From positions 3,100,001 through 3,164,000 of the forward strand of contig NC_065904.1 of NCBI RefSeq assembly GCF_905147045.1: a stretch of DNA of 64,000 nt, read 5' to 3'. The translations under genes and the position numbers were made by a program. Positions 44,851-58,115 of this stretch are shown here, piece by piece. The notes beneath the pieces are model-generated. The model saw nothing but the letters and a program-made list of their open reading frames with translations, did no database searches and was not told the DNA's origin. This DNA comes from Nymphalis io. Taxonomy: Eukaryota; Arthropoda; Insecta; Lepidoptera; Nymphalidae. Within the stretch, counting starts at the first letter, position 1. Each line of letters opens with the position of its first letter.

Positions 44851-47097
44851 TGTCGACGTGTAACCGAATTGGGTAAGATCGAGATTTAATAATAGATTTA
44901 ATAAAACATTACATATTTTTTTATTTCAATTTCAATAAAAAGGTGCTTTTATCTTATTAGAAAAGATATGCGTTCAACAGTGTCTAGGTGATTGATGTTC
45001 GAAAAATGTCAGTCGTTAAGCGATCTGAATTGAGATGTCGCCTTGGACAGCGAATTAATGCGTAATTGATCGTAAGGTTGTGGCGTTCCCAACTAGCACA
45101 AGAAATTAATTCTTATATAATAATTTCATATAAGTAAACCAAATCTAAGTGAACATTCAACTTAAACTTTATAATATAATAATCAGTACTATTTATTTCT
45201 AACTGGCACTCTAAGGATATAGTGCTGACCGTTTTTATTAATTATTGTTAATACAGTTAATGGAAAAGTACACCTTATATATTGTATTATATTTAAAAAA
45301 TATATATCTAAAGAATAAAAAGGCAACGGTAACCTTAATCAGTTTTTAATGACAGTCTCTTAATAATTTTAATTAGAATTTAAAGATGCTCAAATGTAAT
45401 ATAATATTGGTAAAATATATTTATTAATTGTTAATATTCAGGAACTGACTTTTATTGAACTATCAAGTATTTATAATAATAGATTATTATTTTATATAGA
45501 CTATCTTTAACATACATAACTTCATTCTCTATATACTGTTTATATGAGTACACTAGTGCGCACTAAATTATATAATTTAAATGTAAATGTTAAAAAAAAT
45601 ATATCGTTAGTGATAATCGGTAAAATATTTGGAATTAATTATAATAAATATTTCTCTTTGTCTCGAAATTAATTTAGCATAAAATAATATGAATTGGAGC
45701 TTAAATTAATTATTAGTAGAATAAAATTGACGAATTTTCACGATTCATTTGTTTGTTACGTAAGATCAAATTATAAAGACAAAAAAGGAAAAAGAATGGT
45801 GTATTTGTTTTATCTTTAATATTAAAAGTAACAATTTCAAAGCGACTTCGATGGCGTAAAAAAAACCAATGTAGCAGTTCAAATTTTCGTATAACTCTAT
45901 GTTGTGGAATGAATACAATTTTGGATACCAGAGTTGTTGGAATATTTACGTTCATACATCGGTCTTTAGTCTTTCTTTTGAAATTTAAATATAATTGACT
46001 GGTGATTTTCATTTAACCACTTTGGACCATTTATTTTTCTAAGTATGGCAGGTGTTTTCCTATGAGGGACCAAGTCAACCCTTGCTTTTAGATTGAGTTT
46101 TTTTTTTGGTTAAGGTATTATATAATATATACATACATATTTTACGATTTAACTATATGATAAACGTAAAACAAATATTGTTTTATAAACCAAAACAGCG
46201 TGTAAGGATGCTAATTTCCAAGGTAGCCTTTCCATCCTCAATATAAATTAAGATTATCCATAGAATAATTAACCAGCCTTTGTCACCACTATAGACAATA
46301 AGACGGGGTGATTTATCGAATAATTCACTCTGAAGCATTCATCGTAAAATTGACCTTTCGAGAAACAATCATGTTTAAAATCAGCGCCTACTATTTTAAA
46401 GGATATCCATACATCTTTTGACACGCACGGCATAAATAACATGTTTACACGGAACGGTTTACATGGAATAAATAACGACTCTCTTATATTATATTAGTCT
46501 TATTAATACTTACACACAAAATTGTATAAATACATGGATATGCTACTAGAATTCTTGCTAAAAATTTCAAGAGTTTATAAATAGTTCATTAGTTATTTTT
46601 AAGTTTATTTTGAACAAATAATTATATTGAATATCAACGTAATATTGCTAATATTTCGCACAAAATCATATTGAATTAAATATAACTTGAAATTGACATT
46701 TGATAACGCAAGACAAAGTTCTTTAAGGCCAATTAATACCCAAATTAATCCCTAACATCGGTTTATTAAGAAATTATTGTAATCGTAGTAAAATATTTAT
46801 GCGGCAAGACCGAATACACGTTGAAATTTCTAAACTAATTTAGAAAACCGCACACTGTACAACCAGTTATATTAACTGTTAGGAAAATTATATTGTATTA
46901 ATAAAGAGATACATAATTTATTAATAATGTAAAAATATAAGGTAAAAATGGTGTAAATCTGAGTCTAATTAGTTATGTAACAACTATAATAAGTATTTTT
47001 AAATATTTCTTCAATCAGCATAATATTGTATTAATTTGAATATTTATCTGTTTTTTTATCTCGCATTGGTTAATTTTAGTTAACTCATTTTAACAAA
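44851..47097. other. AT-rich spacer
   Basis: About 2.2 kb without a recognised gene or repeat. The 99-codon minus frame at 45713-46012 shows no domain. Confidence 0.45.
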
Positions 47098-47275
47098 AAG
47101 TGCCCAGTGGGTGGAGCACGTAAAATTAACCGGGACTTAAGATCGGACAAGTACCAGTTTTCATGTGCTTAATTCATTCCAGTCGCGTCAGATTGACCGT
47201 TCCATCGGATTATTGAATTGAAGGTTTAAACAGTGCACTTGTGTTTGTGTCTCCGTATCCTACATACTATATTCG
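47098..47275 (+). repeat. Mosaic SINE: SINE-A head joined to SINE-C body
   Basis: 47098-47174 is a diverged SINE-A head (gtgcccagtgg, a taaaattaaccg block, ttttcatgtgcttaatt). From about 47178 it becomes SINE-C (ccgttccatcggattat, acagtgcacttgtgtttgtg). Confidence 0.5.
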
Positions 47276-47368
47276 TTCCATGTTTATACTTTAAGGCATT
47301 CAAAAGTCCCCTAAATTCACAGGCATGCATACACACGCGTTATCCATTTCACACACTTCTTTGCTCAC

Positions 47369-47683
47369 AAAAGCCGAGATGGCCCTGTGGTAAGAACGCG
47401 TGAATCTTAACCGATGATCGTGGGTTCAAACCCGGGCAAGCACCACTGAATTTTCATGTGCTTAATTTGTGATTATAATTCATCTCGTGCTTTACGGTGA
47501 CGGAAAACATCGTGAGGAAACCTGCATGTGTCTAATTTCACTGAAGTTCTGCCACATGTGAATTCTACCAACCCGCATTGGAGCAGCGTGGTGGAATAAG
47601 CTCCAAACCTTCTCCTCAAAAAGAGGAGAGGAGGCCTTTAGCCCAGCAGTGGGACATTCACAGGCTGTTACGGTACGGTACGG
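47369..47683 (+). repeat. SINE-A, full length with TSD
   Basis: Same subfamily as 29855-30174 (ggccctgtggtaag, cgtgctttacggtga, cacatgtgaattctacc, tail cggtacggtacgg). TSD tttgctcac at 47360-47368 and 47684-47692. Confidence 0.92.
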
Positions 47684-47692
47684 TTTGCTCAC

Positions 47693-49340
47693 TACCATGG
47701 AACACATATGTGTGCAAAAGTGGCAGACGAAATAGTCGATTTGATATATTATATCCACCCTTGATATTTACACTCATAAATCAGTCTAAGAATATCTCAG
47801 GCTACGAAAAGAATCGTGTCTCCAAAACCTACCAAAAGGTTATAATCGAATCCCTTTGAACCCTACCAATTAAACCAGTTCGTTAATTATTTAATTTAAG
47901 GGGCATTTCAGTAATTATAACGCAGGTTTCGTTACATAATACGCCTTTACACAATTTTCAGGAATTTATCTTTTATATTTGTAATTTTTATATTCATATA
48001 GCATTATATTTCAAAAATAAAAGTTTCATTTTCGAATTTCTCGGAATAGCTAATATCTAATATGTTGGTCAAAATGTATACCAATATACAATATACTCGT
48101 AATATGGATTTTTTTCTATATTCTTTCTATATATAAAAGAGAAATTATATAATAAAGATGAATTTATTGTTCTTTTTGCATAATAAGTATATATAGTTAA
48201 GAGTTAATAAATATAAAAAATAGTTCGGAATATAATAAGCAATACTACTTGTGTATTCTTAGGTATATAGTAAAATGTATACCAATTTTCTCGAAGTAAA
48301 AAATATGTTTTCCAATGAACAATGGCAAATTTATTTCAATCCCGCATTCGAATATAAACGGGAAATTTTTTAAGCACCATTATCGTTCAATTTACTGACT
48401 AATTTAAGGTCACGTCGACCTTTGTGTACCTAAAGACCTATTAGTACCTAAATCTGTAATTTTTAATCCTAAAAAAGAAACTTTTACAGTTATTCTTTTT
48501 AAGAATCTGTCTTAATTATATATTTATTATAAAAATATGTTTCAATGTTCAATGTTACAAATTAAAAAAAAATACAAAAGACTTAATCATTTTTTTTTAA
48601 AAAAAGTACAAGAAAGGTATATTTTATAAATCCAATAAATAAAAATCATATAACTACTTATCACAGTTATAGTAATCTTGCATAATTAATAACAAGTGCA
48701 AAAAAGTTCTATCAAAACGTAATCACTCAATTATTGTGTCAGATTAATTGTCACGAATAAAACATGCTTCAAAACGTACACAAATAAATCGCAAAAACAA
48801 AATGATAAAAGCATTCATTGCCCAGGGAGTTTTCGAGAGATTGATGAAATTTTATCTTGTTTTAAAATATATTCACTGTCCGCCTCGGCAATAATGGATC
48901 AATTGTGTCTATTGCTTGAAGGTTATTTCTCATCGAATGAAATGGAGACATCAATGTTAAAGGATCGTCTACACGTATATACATTTATATTACATGCCAG
49001 TAATTACATTTATTTAATAAATTAGTGATCGCGAAGAGATGTAAAACCTGTATATGAGCAGTTTTTTTTAATTTGAAATCAATAAATTACTATCTACGAA
49101 TAAAAATGCGTAAAATTAAGTATTTCATTTCAATATTATTTTCTCAGAGCAAAACTAAGCTAGAAAATACAAAACTACCCGTATAAATAAGTTATCAGAT
49201 GTAACCTAATTTTGTTGGTTGACACTTTTCATATAAACGTGTCGAGAATTAAATAAACCTACACTCAGATAGTTTTAGTAGTTACGAATTAATATGATTA
49301 ACGGAACATTTTATTTCAAATGCAATAAATCTTAAAAACC
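47693..49340. other. AT-rich spacer
   Basis: Nothing recognised. Confidence 0.5.
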
Positions 49341-49489
49341 TTTTTTTTATCGCTGAAAAACGTAAGCGTTACGTGTTCCCCACACGTGAAGTTGGGTGGG
49401 ACTCGTCGGTGCCCAAGACGCCTAATGCGCCCCGACCATCGGAATACTTACTATAAAACCAGCGGTACCCTCTCTGTCTTTACGTGACT
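49341..49489 (-). mobile_element. R1-like LINE 3' UTR fragment
   Basis: Reverse complement matches 18040-18155 of the R1-like LINE: gggtaccgctggtttta, gtattccg, cgacgagtcccac, cgtttttcagcgat and the A-run. Dead-on-arrival 5' truncation. Confidence 0.85.
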
Positions 49490-50913
49490 AATATTTAAAA
49501 AAAAAAAACAATTTCATACGTCACAACATCAGAGCAAAACAGTTTAATTTATTTAATTTATAGAATAAGTTTATGTGTCATCAATAATAAGATCAGAAAT
49601 ATTTCTTAATAGGTTTGACATTTAAGAATTGACTGCCTTTAATATAATCAATGGCGTGACACGATAAGAACAGAGCTGCCCACGAACTATAAAACGAATG
49701 CATGTTTGTACGTGGCTTTTATAAATAACCTTAAAACATTGCCAAAACCAAGACTTCATTCTAAAAAGGCTCCCAAAAGGCCCAGAACGAAATTGGATAA
49801 AATATTTGTGTTGTATTACACAATCTAGTAGTAACATTATAAAAGCAAAAGTAACTCTGTCTGTTTTTTTTTAATCATATAGTAGTCATTTGCCAGGAAG
49901 GCAAATGACTCTACTCCACCTGATGGTAAGTGCTAGTAGAGACCAAACGCAACGACGGCGAGTGCAGTCGGAAAAAATGTTCTGCGCTAGCCGCCCCCGC
50001 CGTGCCGGCCCGCAAGATGCCTCTTCACGCCTCGTTTGAAGGAACCCGGGTTGTAAGAGGAAGGAAACACGTGAGCTGGTGAAGAATTCCATTTTTAGGA
50101 AGTGCGACAAAGAAAGGAGTTGCCAAATTTCTTCGTGCGCGGTGTAATTGATGTCACATTTAAGCGGTGACATCGAGAGCCAGCACGCGTAGACTTGTAA
50201 AGGAATTAGAGACAATAATTCCTCAGAGCACTCGCCGTGATACAGTCGATAGAAAGTGCTCAGCGCTGCTATTTCTCATCAATAATGCGAACCGCACGTC
50301 GTTGCAACCAAGGCCGTCGTCGCAACAACAAAGACGTCGATCCAAGGCCTCCAGTAGGTACCTAGCGGAGCCATCCCAAAGGTGCGAGCAATATTCAACG
50401 CAAGACCGTACCTGTATTTTATACAACAGGCACAGTTGTTGTGGCGTGAAAAAACACCGCACCTTATTCAGGACTCCGAGTTTCCGCGAAGCTGTTTTTA
50501 TAACAGCCTCGATGTAATCCCTTGGACTAACATCGCACCGAACGTCAATTCCCTGCATGGCGATTTTGTTTTTTTATCTCCAGCGTAGTGCCACAGAGGG
50601 AGGGAAGAGGGAAAAATGGTGACTTTTTCGCTGTGAGAGCGCATACTTGTCTTTTCTTGGCATTGAACTGATCAAGATTATCAGAACCCCGTTTAGTGAT
50701 GAGTTCTAACGTCCTATCGATTTCAAAGACCCACCCGCTGAGGAGAGCTCAGCTCGCCCAGCTACTGCGCGTCCGTGGCATCCCCCATGCACTGTACTGT
50801 CGTCTGCATAGCAATGTATGTTCCCAAGGGAGAGCATATCATTGATATGCAAAAGAAAAAGTGTGGGGGATAACACAGATCCCTGTGGTATCCCAGCATT
50901 CACTACAGGGAAT

Positions 50914-50916
<3 letters not shown>

Positions 50917-50971
<55 letters not shown>
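50917..50971. repeat. (GT)n microsatellite inside LINE RT domain
   Basis: About 27 dinucleotides with one GCGC interruption. In the LINE frame it reads alternating His-Thr. Confidence 0.95.
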
Positions 50972-50974
<3 letters not shown>

Positions 50975-52305
50975 AGCGCAACCATCAACTAAGACTCGGA
51001 GGCTAAGCTTATGCAGGAAGCTGGCTATCCGATCAGGCAGACCGTATGACGGCAGCTTGGAGAGAAGACCTGTGCCAGACTCTGTAGAAAGCCTTGGAGA
51101 TATTGAGGCTGAAAGGCAACGATTACCCATGCTTGTCGATGGCTTCACCCCAGAGGTGTGTTACGTACGCTTGTGGACCGTATTAGTCGAAACCCGTACT
51201 GACGATCATTAATTAGACAGTGATTTCCTAAGTAATGGATCAGTTGGTTGTTAAGTATCCGTTCCATTATCTTACAAAGCACTGAAGTGATAGCTATTGG
51301 CCGATAATTTGCCGGGTCAGACCGATTCCCTTTTTTGAGAACCGCATGCACATTAGCTCTTCTCCAAGCCTATATCACAACACACACAGGCATACATCCT
51401 GAAGAGAGAGAAAGTTGCAATAGGCGCGTTAACACAGGAGACAACTCCGCTGCGCAATTCTTCAGACTATGACTGGTATTCCATCAGGACTGCTAGCTTT
51501 CCATACATTCCGTACTTCCGTACAACGAAATTGTTTTGCACCAACTTTGTCAGACGCCAGAAGCTACGGGAGCCCCTAGGATACGAAACAAGGTCATCCC
51601 AATCCGTTACAACGCGCTGTGCGTCTACTCTTGAGTATGCCTTCCTACAGGATTTGGAGTTTTTGTTTTAGGTTGCTTTCAGTAAGTCGATGTTAGATGC
51701 CCCGCTAACGCAGCCGTTGATCCATGTACCATATGCCGCCTGTTTAGATGATACAGCATCGGCACATTCACAAGTGAACCAACGGTTTCGCGTACCTCTA
51801 TTTATGAGTTCTGAGCTAGGAATGTAGTATTCCATTCCCAACATGATCTCATCAGCAACAGCAGCGGCACTAGCTGTCGGGTCATTCCCACTGAAGCAGC
51901 GTTCCTTCCAAGGAACTGACTCATAGTAATCGCGCATACCGTCCCAATCTGCCGACTTATAGTGCCAACCATGACGTTTGCATACCGCTGGTGGTGACAG
52001 CTTGGCCTGTGGCACTTTGATATCAGGCTGTGATCCGAAGAACCAAGAGGAGCTTGAACCTTAACCTGATATTCCACCGGGTGAGAAGTCAGCAGAAGGT
52101 CCAGTAGAGAAGGCACTTACCCATCAATGTCTGGGATCCTGGTGGGCTGATCAACTAGTCAAGTTGGATCAAGTCATGAGTGAGAGCGAAAGCATGAGCA
52201 GTCCTTCCAGCATGTTCAGTTTTGAGGGAGTTCAACCATGATTCATAGTGAGCATTAAAATGCTCCATAACACCAATTCCGCGTTAGGAAACTGCTCTTG
52301 CAAAA

Positions 52306-52364
52306 GATTATTTGACCATCTCAGTCGGGTGCATATGCCACCCGACCGAGATGGTCAAATAATC
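52306..52364. repeat. 26-bp near-perfect inverted repeat in LINE endonuclease
   Basis: Arms 52306-52331 and 52339-52364 differ at one base; the spacer catatgc has 7 bases. Confidence 0.9.
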
Positions 52365-53093
52365 GGCTTGTCTGCAAGTCACCATAGTGGGATCTGTAGA
52401 GTCACACATAGACTCGACTCTGACGAACCAGGTGCACACGTACCACCAACATGGAGAAGAAGGGGTCCTCCAACAGCGCAGTCGGCGACAACAAAGATAA
52501 GTAAGGTAGCTGGAATCAGCAGGACGGAGTATTTGTGTCTCCGTGAGAAACATCATTGCTGGCCGTGCTGTCTCGAGACGATGGTGGACAGAGTTGAGGT
52601 TAGCGTGGAGTCCACGGATGTTAGAGAACTCGACCTCAAACAGCGTAGGTACGGTGGGGGTGTGCACCGCTAAACGACAGTTATTTCTTCTTTGTTGCGC
52701 TACCATTTGGAAAAAAATAAAATGGAAAAAAAAAGACGTGAAACGAGCGACGTATTGCTACGATAGGGATGGGCAAAGTGTGGAGGCGTGTTTCCCCAAG
52801 TGGTTGCCAGAAGGGAAAATATACTGATCCGCCGGACGGAAGCGCCTATGAACTCCTCCGGACGTGGCCGCCGGGACCCCACCTTCCGCTCACCAACGGG
52901 TCTCGACGGTCCACACCGAGATTATGCGTGGCCTAGTGGGGCAGCCTCGCGAGCTGGTTAGGTACACTTGGGCCCCTGTACTCTGCCACGGGTGGCCAGC
53001 GGAACAGCCGTTTCTTCGGGTCTCCCTGTCCGGCAGGTCAATACAGATTCCCCCGGCACTGGTTCAACAGCCGTCTCCACTGAATGATTTTGA

Positions 53094-56000
53094 TAAAAAA
53101 TTATGAAGCAAGCTTCGACCCTAAGAAAAGCAAAGGCTATTTTTTACGCCTAACACTTATCCCCCTGACAGAAGCCCGCGACTTTGCCCGTGGTCTGAAT
53201 ACTTAAGTTTTGTTTACCTCAAATATTTCAAAAGGGATGAAACTTAAAAAAACTGTTTTGTTGTCTGTACTAACAAAGTCAGCCAAATTTATAGAAATCA
53301 AAGACTTTTGATCTCGAAGGTTCTAACAATGCGAAATTTCAGAGAAACGTCCAATCATATAAATATCAAATGGCTAAGAAAAATAAAAGCATTTTAAGAA
53401 ATGAACGTTTTACAGAAACTTCCACGCAGTTTTGACGTAATAATAATAAATGGGATGAAATCTTAGAGTATCTATGCATGTAATATATAAAATAATAGCG
53501 CTATACGCTATACGTTTTTTGCGTCATATGCGTTTCATTGTAAAACATTAGACATAGCAATTCGACCCATCATCACCATCATCGATAATTGCTAATACGA
53601 TTTTGAATTGTTATTTTCCTTGCGTTCAATGAACTTACTTCAATGTCTATCTTTGTATTTTTTAATTATTATAAAAGTGAAGTATTAAACGGTAACTTTC
53701 GGTGATTTATTTGTTTATTTTGATTGTTATATATTATTTTTATTATTGAAGATAATATTATCTTATAGTTTGATCGTTCTGAACACACTGTTGTTGTACG
53801 TAAGTCTAGTTGTTATTACGAACTAATATATTTTGGTTTACAATAACAACACCAATACACACTAATAAACCATTTGAAACTGTATTATATTTATGGTTTC
53901 TATTTATGAAATTATTATTATTGACCTGTATTATTGAATTATTAGAAAATTTTAAACATATGATATGTTAAACCAAAATCATTGTTTCGGGACAATTAAT
54001 AACTATATACTAGCAAATTATATCGCTTAAAACACAATCGCATCTACTGGATAAGGTGACCCTTAAACAATTTATTAATAATCATACATCCAATAAATGT
54101 CCACTATTGAGTAAGGCAAAGATTTCTATTAATATTTCACATGTCTCAAATTATCTTCCAATACGTACAGCAGCGTTATTATCTTGTACTTTGGATCTCA
54201 CTCGTGAAATAACGAAAACCGACTATTGGTGACATGCAATTTGACGCCTTACGGCCTTACTTATAAGCGTTGCTTAGGGGCTTTTCAGTTGAACTCTGAT
54301 TTCGCTCTTTCTTTCATTATTGATTTTACTATCGAAAGAAGAAGACAAAGCATAGTTTAACTAATCACCCGCAAAACAATGTATATTAGTAAGGCCGTTC
54401 ATTATTACCACGTTATTACACTCAATATCATATATCACATTCTGACCATTCTTCCAGAATAGCTGTACAGATCGCATCGCATATTTTTATGAATTATCAA
54501 CTGTAAACTGTATTTGAAAGCTCCTTTATTACTCGCAAAGCTCAATAGTCTTTGTTCAGATTTGATTTCTCGGACTTTAATTCTAATCGTAAGAAGAGTT
54601 AAACTAAAATTATTTCGAAACTAAATAATACGCAAAATAAATTAAGCGTATAGATTTAGGGTTTAGTAGAGCTTTATTTGTTCTATGAAAAATATTTCAT
54701 TTAAATTTATTTAATTTAAAATTTCAAATAATAACTTGTTGAACTACATTAATTATATCATACATAAAATATAATCATATATTTAATATTATGTATATTA
54801 AATTAAATATACAAATCATCAGCTAAGATGCTGGCAAGAAAACGTTATTATTAAAAAACAAAATTCCCGTTCCATTCCTGCTCTGTATATTGAAATAGTT
54901 TTAAAAGAAGTATAATTCATATCCATTTCTTGGCAAAAATCAATAGCAATGAGATCACAGTAATCCGACTGTTATAGGCTTTATTGCTAATAATACATCA
55001 ATGAAATATTCCATTCGCCTCAACTCGTGTGAGGAAATATTCTGAAACCAGTGAGCTGCGGATTTATTGTATTTATTGTAAATGCAATCTTATAAACACA
55101 TTAGAAAAAAGAGCATTAAGCAAATGATACTAATATTATATATGAGGAAGTTTTCTGCTTATCCGATTGATATATAACTGTCACATTATAATAGGTTCAG
55201 GATGGATACAAGTTTTATATTATGGTTATATGTAGCTTTAAGCTATATGATATCTCAATTTCTTTAAAGCTGGAGTGACTGGGCACTGAATAAGTTTCAC
55301 ATTTTCACGAAGTCAAAAGCAACACTATATTCAATAAAAACAATATAAGCTTAAGTCGGGCGTTTTCACGAAAACTTTGTATATAAGGATGTACAAAATG
55401 TTTTCCTACATTCTCATAATCCGTCGTGCCAGCATCCGACAAGATCGGAAAAAAATCAGATGGCTTTACATGCTGAGAATTTCTCGACGGAAAACTAAGT
55501 AACTGTTATTTGCTCAATCCAGGGTTTGTGAAATTTAGAAGTTAAATTTCAGCACGCATCCCTTATTTTACATAATCGATATTAGATTAAAACGTTACGT
55601 GAGAGCGTAACAGACAGGCATACATAGCTACTGTCGCATTTATAATATTAGTTAAGTACGAATTACAAAACAAAATAAAAGCTTTCTTATAAATATTTAC
55701 CAAAGCAGCATTACTTAAATGTAACAAACCCGTAATGGAAGCAATTTCTGGGTATTGTCGCGACCGTGTACAATATGACTTAAATTTAAGAAAGAAAAAC
55801 TCATCATAATTTTCTAAATATACATAATGGTATCGAAAAAAGGAAAAGAACGTAACTTAATGCTTACGCCAAATGAATGTTTACTTTACATGTATGTACC
55901 TAATTTACAAATTAGTGCTGGTTTTATTAATGACGAAGAAAATGAGCATGCAATATATGTAGTTACTTCTACTCTAAGCTGTCTCAAAATGTTTTATTAT

Positions 56001-56212
56001 AATTCTGTTATTAAAAATTAAGTTTAAAATATGTTTGTTATACATAAACCGCTCAACGAAAACAGATAAAGGTATACTAAATATCAGTCAGTAATAAACT
56101 TTTCATGTACTGTAAAAAATGGTTGTAAATCATCATTTGGTGATAAATCTTTGTTCGAGCTCTATTTTTTTTTATTATTCTATTGCTACGACTACCTTGT
56201 TTGTTTACTTAT
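53094..56212. other. AT-rich spacer
   Basis: No gene. A phrase at 53155-53195 (ccctgacagaagcccgcgac) resembles Helitron interiors. The 64-codon frame at 55827-56021 is not recognised. Confidence 0.45.
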
Positions 56213-56495
56213 TGGGCCGCAAATTGCGAAATTCTGGGTTCAAACACCAGGTCGGTCTAATAAAAAGTTGTTGAGTCTTTCTGTCAAGAATTCTCAGTAG
56301 CAGTCCAGTGTTTCGAAGTGCAGTTTCCGTGCCTAGAAAAGCACGTTAAGTCGTTGGCCTGAACTCTTTGATGACTGTGATTTTCCGTCATATCGGATTT
56401 TGAGAATGAGGGAAAAGGGGTAAACTGCACTCTTATTAGCATCTCTTATTGTAGGATTTATTCCTTGAGAATGGCCGTCATATCCAAAATTGGTC
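56213..56495 (+). repeat. SINE-C, near full length, diverged
   Basis: B-box ctgggttcaaacaccag, ctaataaaaagttgttgagt, aaaagcacgttaagtcgttg, and the end ggccgtcatatccaaaattg. Confidence 0.65.
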
Positions 56496-56774
56496 AGGAC
56501 ATCAATTCTATTTCATCATTATCTATTTACTACTAAAAATTCATCTCAAACGATATTACAAAATTCTGTAATAAAATTTATAAGTTCTCAACTTTCGTAG
56601 TTCAGATAAATCTTAAAAAATAGTATATCGGATTATTTACTTTGCTATATTATGATTCTATTAAAAAGTAATGTAACCTTATTCGCACTCATCTGGCAAA
56701 GTATTTTACGTAATTTTGTTTTCTGTGTCTATAGAAATACTTAGATAACTACAATACTGATTGCCGGTAAAGCT

Positions 56775-57075
56775 TTATGCGAACCAATCATCAATTCTTC
56801 TCCTTAAAGTGCCATCTTCTTTCGAAGGTCGGCGATCATTAAGGCAACTTGTATCTTTGATGTCACGGCTCTGAATAAGGAACGAGTGGATTTTCAAAAC
56901 CATTGGCGTAGGAATTTCAGCCAAGATGTTCTTCGTCGACCCACACATTTCCTTTTCCTTGGATCTTGCCCTGTATGATGAGTTGTGGTAGGTCGTATTT
57001 TCGGTTTCTCATTATGTGATCGAGATATCAAAGCTTCAATTCTTTGTATTAATGTGTTACGGTTTCAAAGTAGAT
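56775..57075 (-). pseudogene. LINE C-terminal fragment
   Basis: The minus strand, with frameshifts, reads YLDHIMRNRKYDLPQLIIQG and KIQGK, then SWLKFLRQW, SLFRAVTSKIQVALMIADLR. This is the C-terminal YLGHIMR..GKRxxGRRR..SWLxNLRQW region of a common insect non-LTR retrotransposon. Clade not certain; no RT motifs remain. Confidence 0.6.
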
Positions 57076-57299
57076 GAGCTTTTTCCCCTGGATAATACAT
57101 TAAGCATCCTTCCCATTGTTCGATAACAGGATCCTATGATCGTTTCACTAACATCGGCTCCTTCTCCAACACTGTACAACGCCACAGGATCACTTAGGTG
57201 ACCAGATCGGTGGCGTCAGTGCCCTGAGCACTTAAGCTATTACTTAAATTAGCTACGGTACGGAGGTGGAAGCAGGTAGCATCTTGCGGAACGAGTTAG

Positions 57300-57424
57300 T
57301 GGAAATGAGGGGTAAGTGAGCTGGTGTATTTCCAGGCATAACATCTTAGATCACATTGTTGGCAGAACAGTGACGGTGTAAATAATGACTTACAATTCTT
57401 GTAGTGCAGTGCGTCTAATAGTAG
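57300..57424 (+). repeat. Diverged SINE-B fragment
   Basis: ggggtaagtgagctggtgta, aggcataacatcttag and tgacttacaattcttgtag follow the order of SINE-B's middle. Confidence 0.5.
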
Positions 57425-57840
57425 TCAAGTTATGTATCAAGTAGCCAATTGATTCGTCGTGTCATCTGAATGTAAGACCAAAAAATTATATACACAGTAG
57501 TCTTTATTGATACATGCGACGTACAAACAAAAATGTATAAGTGTTCGAGACACATTTCGACGGCAAAACATATAATCGGTCGTGTGATGATATATTATCT
57601 GTGTCATAATATTTCACCATATGTCAAAGACGCGCCATTAATAATAATTCAGTTACTTAAAAGGCTATATGTCCGGGTGACTCGATCTCAGTGTACTACT
57701 GAAATGCTACAGAGGACTTCTTCGAGCTCGAAGCTTGATAAAATTTTATCGAATTTCATACAATTTAAATACACGTAATTTCTTTAAATGACGTTCTTTA
57801 CATTAGTCGTACATGAAAGGTTTTTTAAAAGTTAACCTGC

Positions 57841-58115
57841 GTATCCACCAACCCGTAAAGGAGCAGCGTGAAAGAAAAAGCTCCAAACCTTCTCCTCGAA
57901 TGGCATAGCACGCCTTTTCTTTCTTTTTTTATATTTCGCTGGAAAAACGCATTTACGCGTTTCACCCACATGAAGTATGTGGGACTCATCGGGGCTTGGA
58001 ACTCCAGTACACCGTAATACTCACTAAAAACCGTCTCTACGGTTGTCGTCACGTGATCGCTTGTGCATACTATCGTGAGGGAGAGCAGGCCTTAACCCAA
58101 CATGGGTTGTTACTT
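57841..58115 (+). repeat. SINE-A 3' part interrupted by R1-like 3' UTR
   Basis: 57841-57914 (tatccaccaacccg, ctccaaaccttctcctcgaa) and 58078-58115 (gagagcaggccttaaccca) are one SINE-A split by 57914-58076. tggcatagcacgcc before and ggagagcaggcc after the insert look like a diverged target duplication. Confidence 0.75.
57914..58076 (-). mobile_element. R1-like LINE 3' UTR fragment nested in SINE-A
   Basis: Reverse complement matches 17995-18155: agtatgcacaagcgatcacg, ggtttttagtgagtatt, gagtcccacatac, atgcgtttttccagcga, A-rich tail. Confidence 0.88.

Larger units (their letters stand above)
50115..52706 (-). pseudogene. CR1-type LINE ORF2 remains
   Basis: Pieces in different frames, N to C: EFSNIRGLHANLNSVHHRLE (52706-52308, endonuclease start, MMFLTETQI); PSLLDLLLTSHPVEYQV and PLGSSDHSLIS (52116-51990, endonuclease end); AVLKKGNRSDPANYRPIAIT and NDRQYGFRLIRST (51348-51145, RT motifs 1-2); VNAGIPQGSVLSPTLFLLHI and HCYADD (50905-50780, catalytic motif); YIEAVIKTASRKLGVLNKVR and VEYCSHLWDGSARYLLEALD (50558-50223, thumb). 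The stretch between LVDGCAF and VNAGIPQGSV is filled by a CA/GT repeat. Non-functional. Confidence 0.78.
49864..53093 (-). mobile_element. CR1-type LINE, nearly full length but decayed
   Basis: About 3.2 kb, GC-rich against its surroundings. On the minus strand: a GC-rich leader (53093-52720), endonuclease, RT, C-terminus, then a 3' UTR with an 11-bp hairpin (agtcatttgcc 49884-49894 and ggcaaatgact 49900-49910) and an A-run at the left end. Multiple frame breaks. A short 3' copy lies at 35781-36027. Confidence 0.8.

Noticed and set aside
50706..51148. ORFs with long His-Thr or Val-Cys runs
   Set aside because: They are the GT microsatellite read inside a dead LINE.
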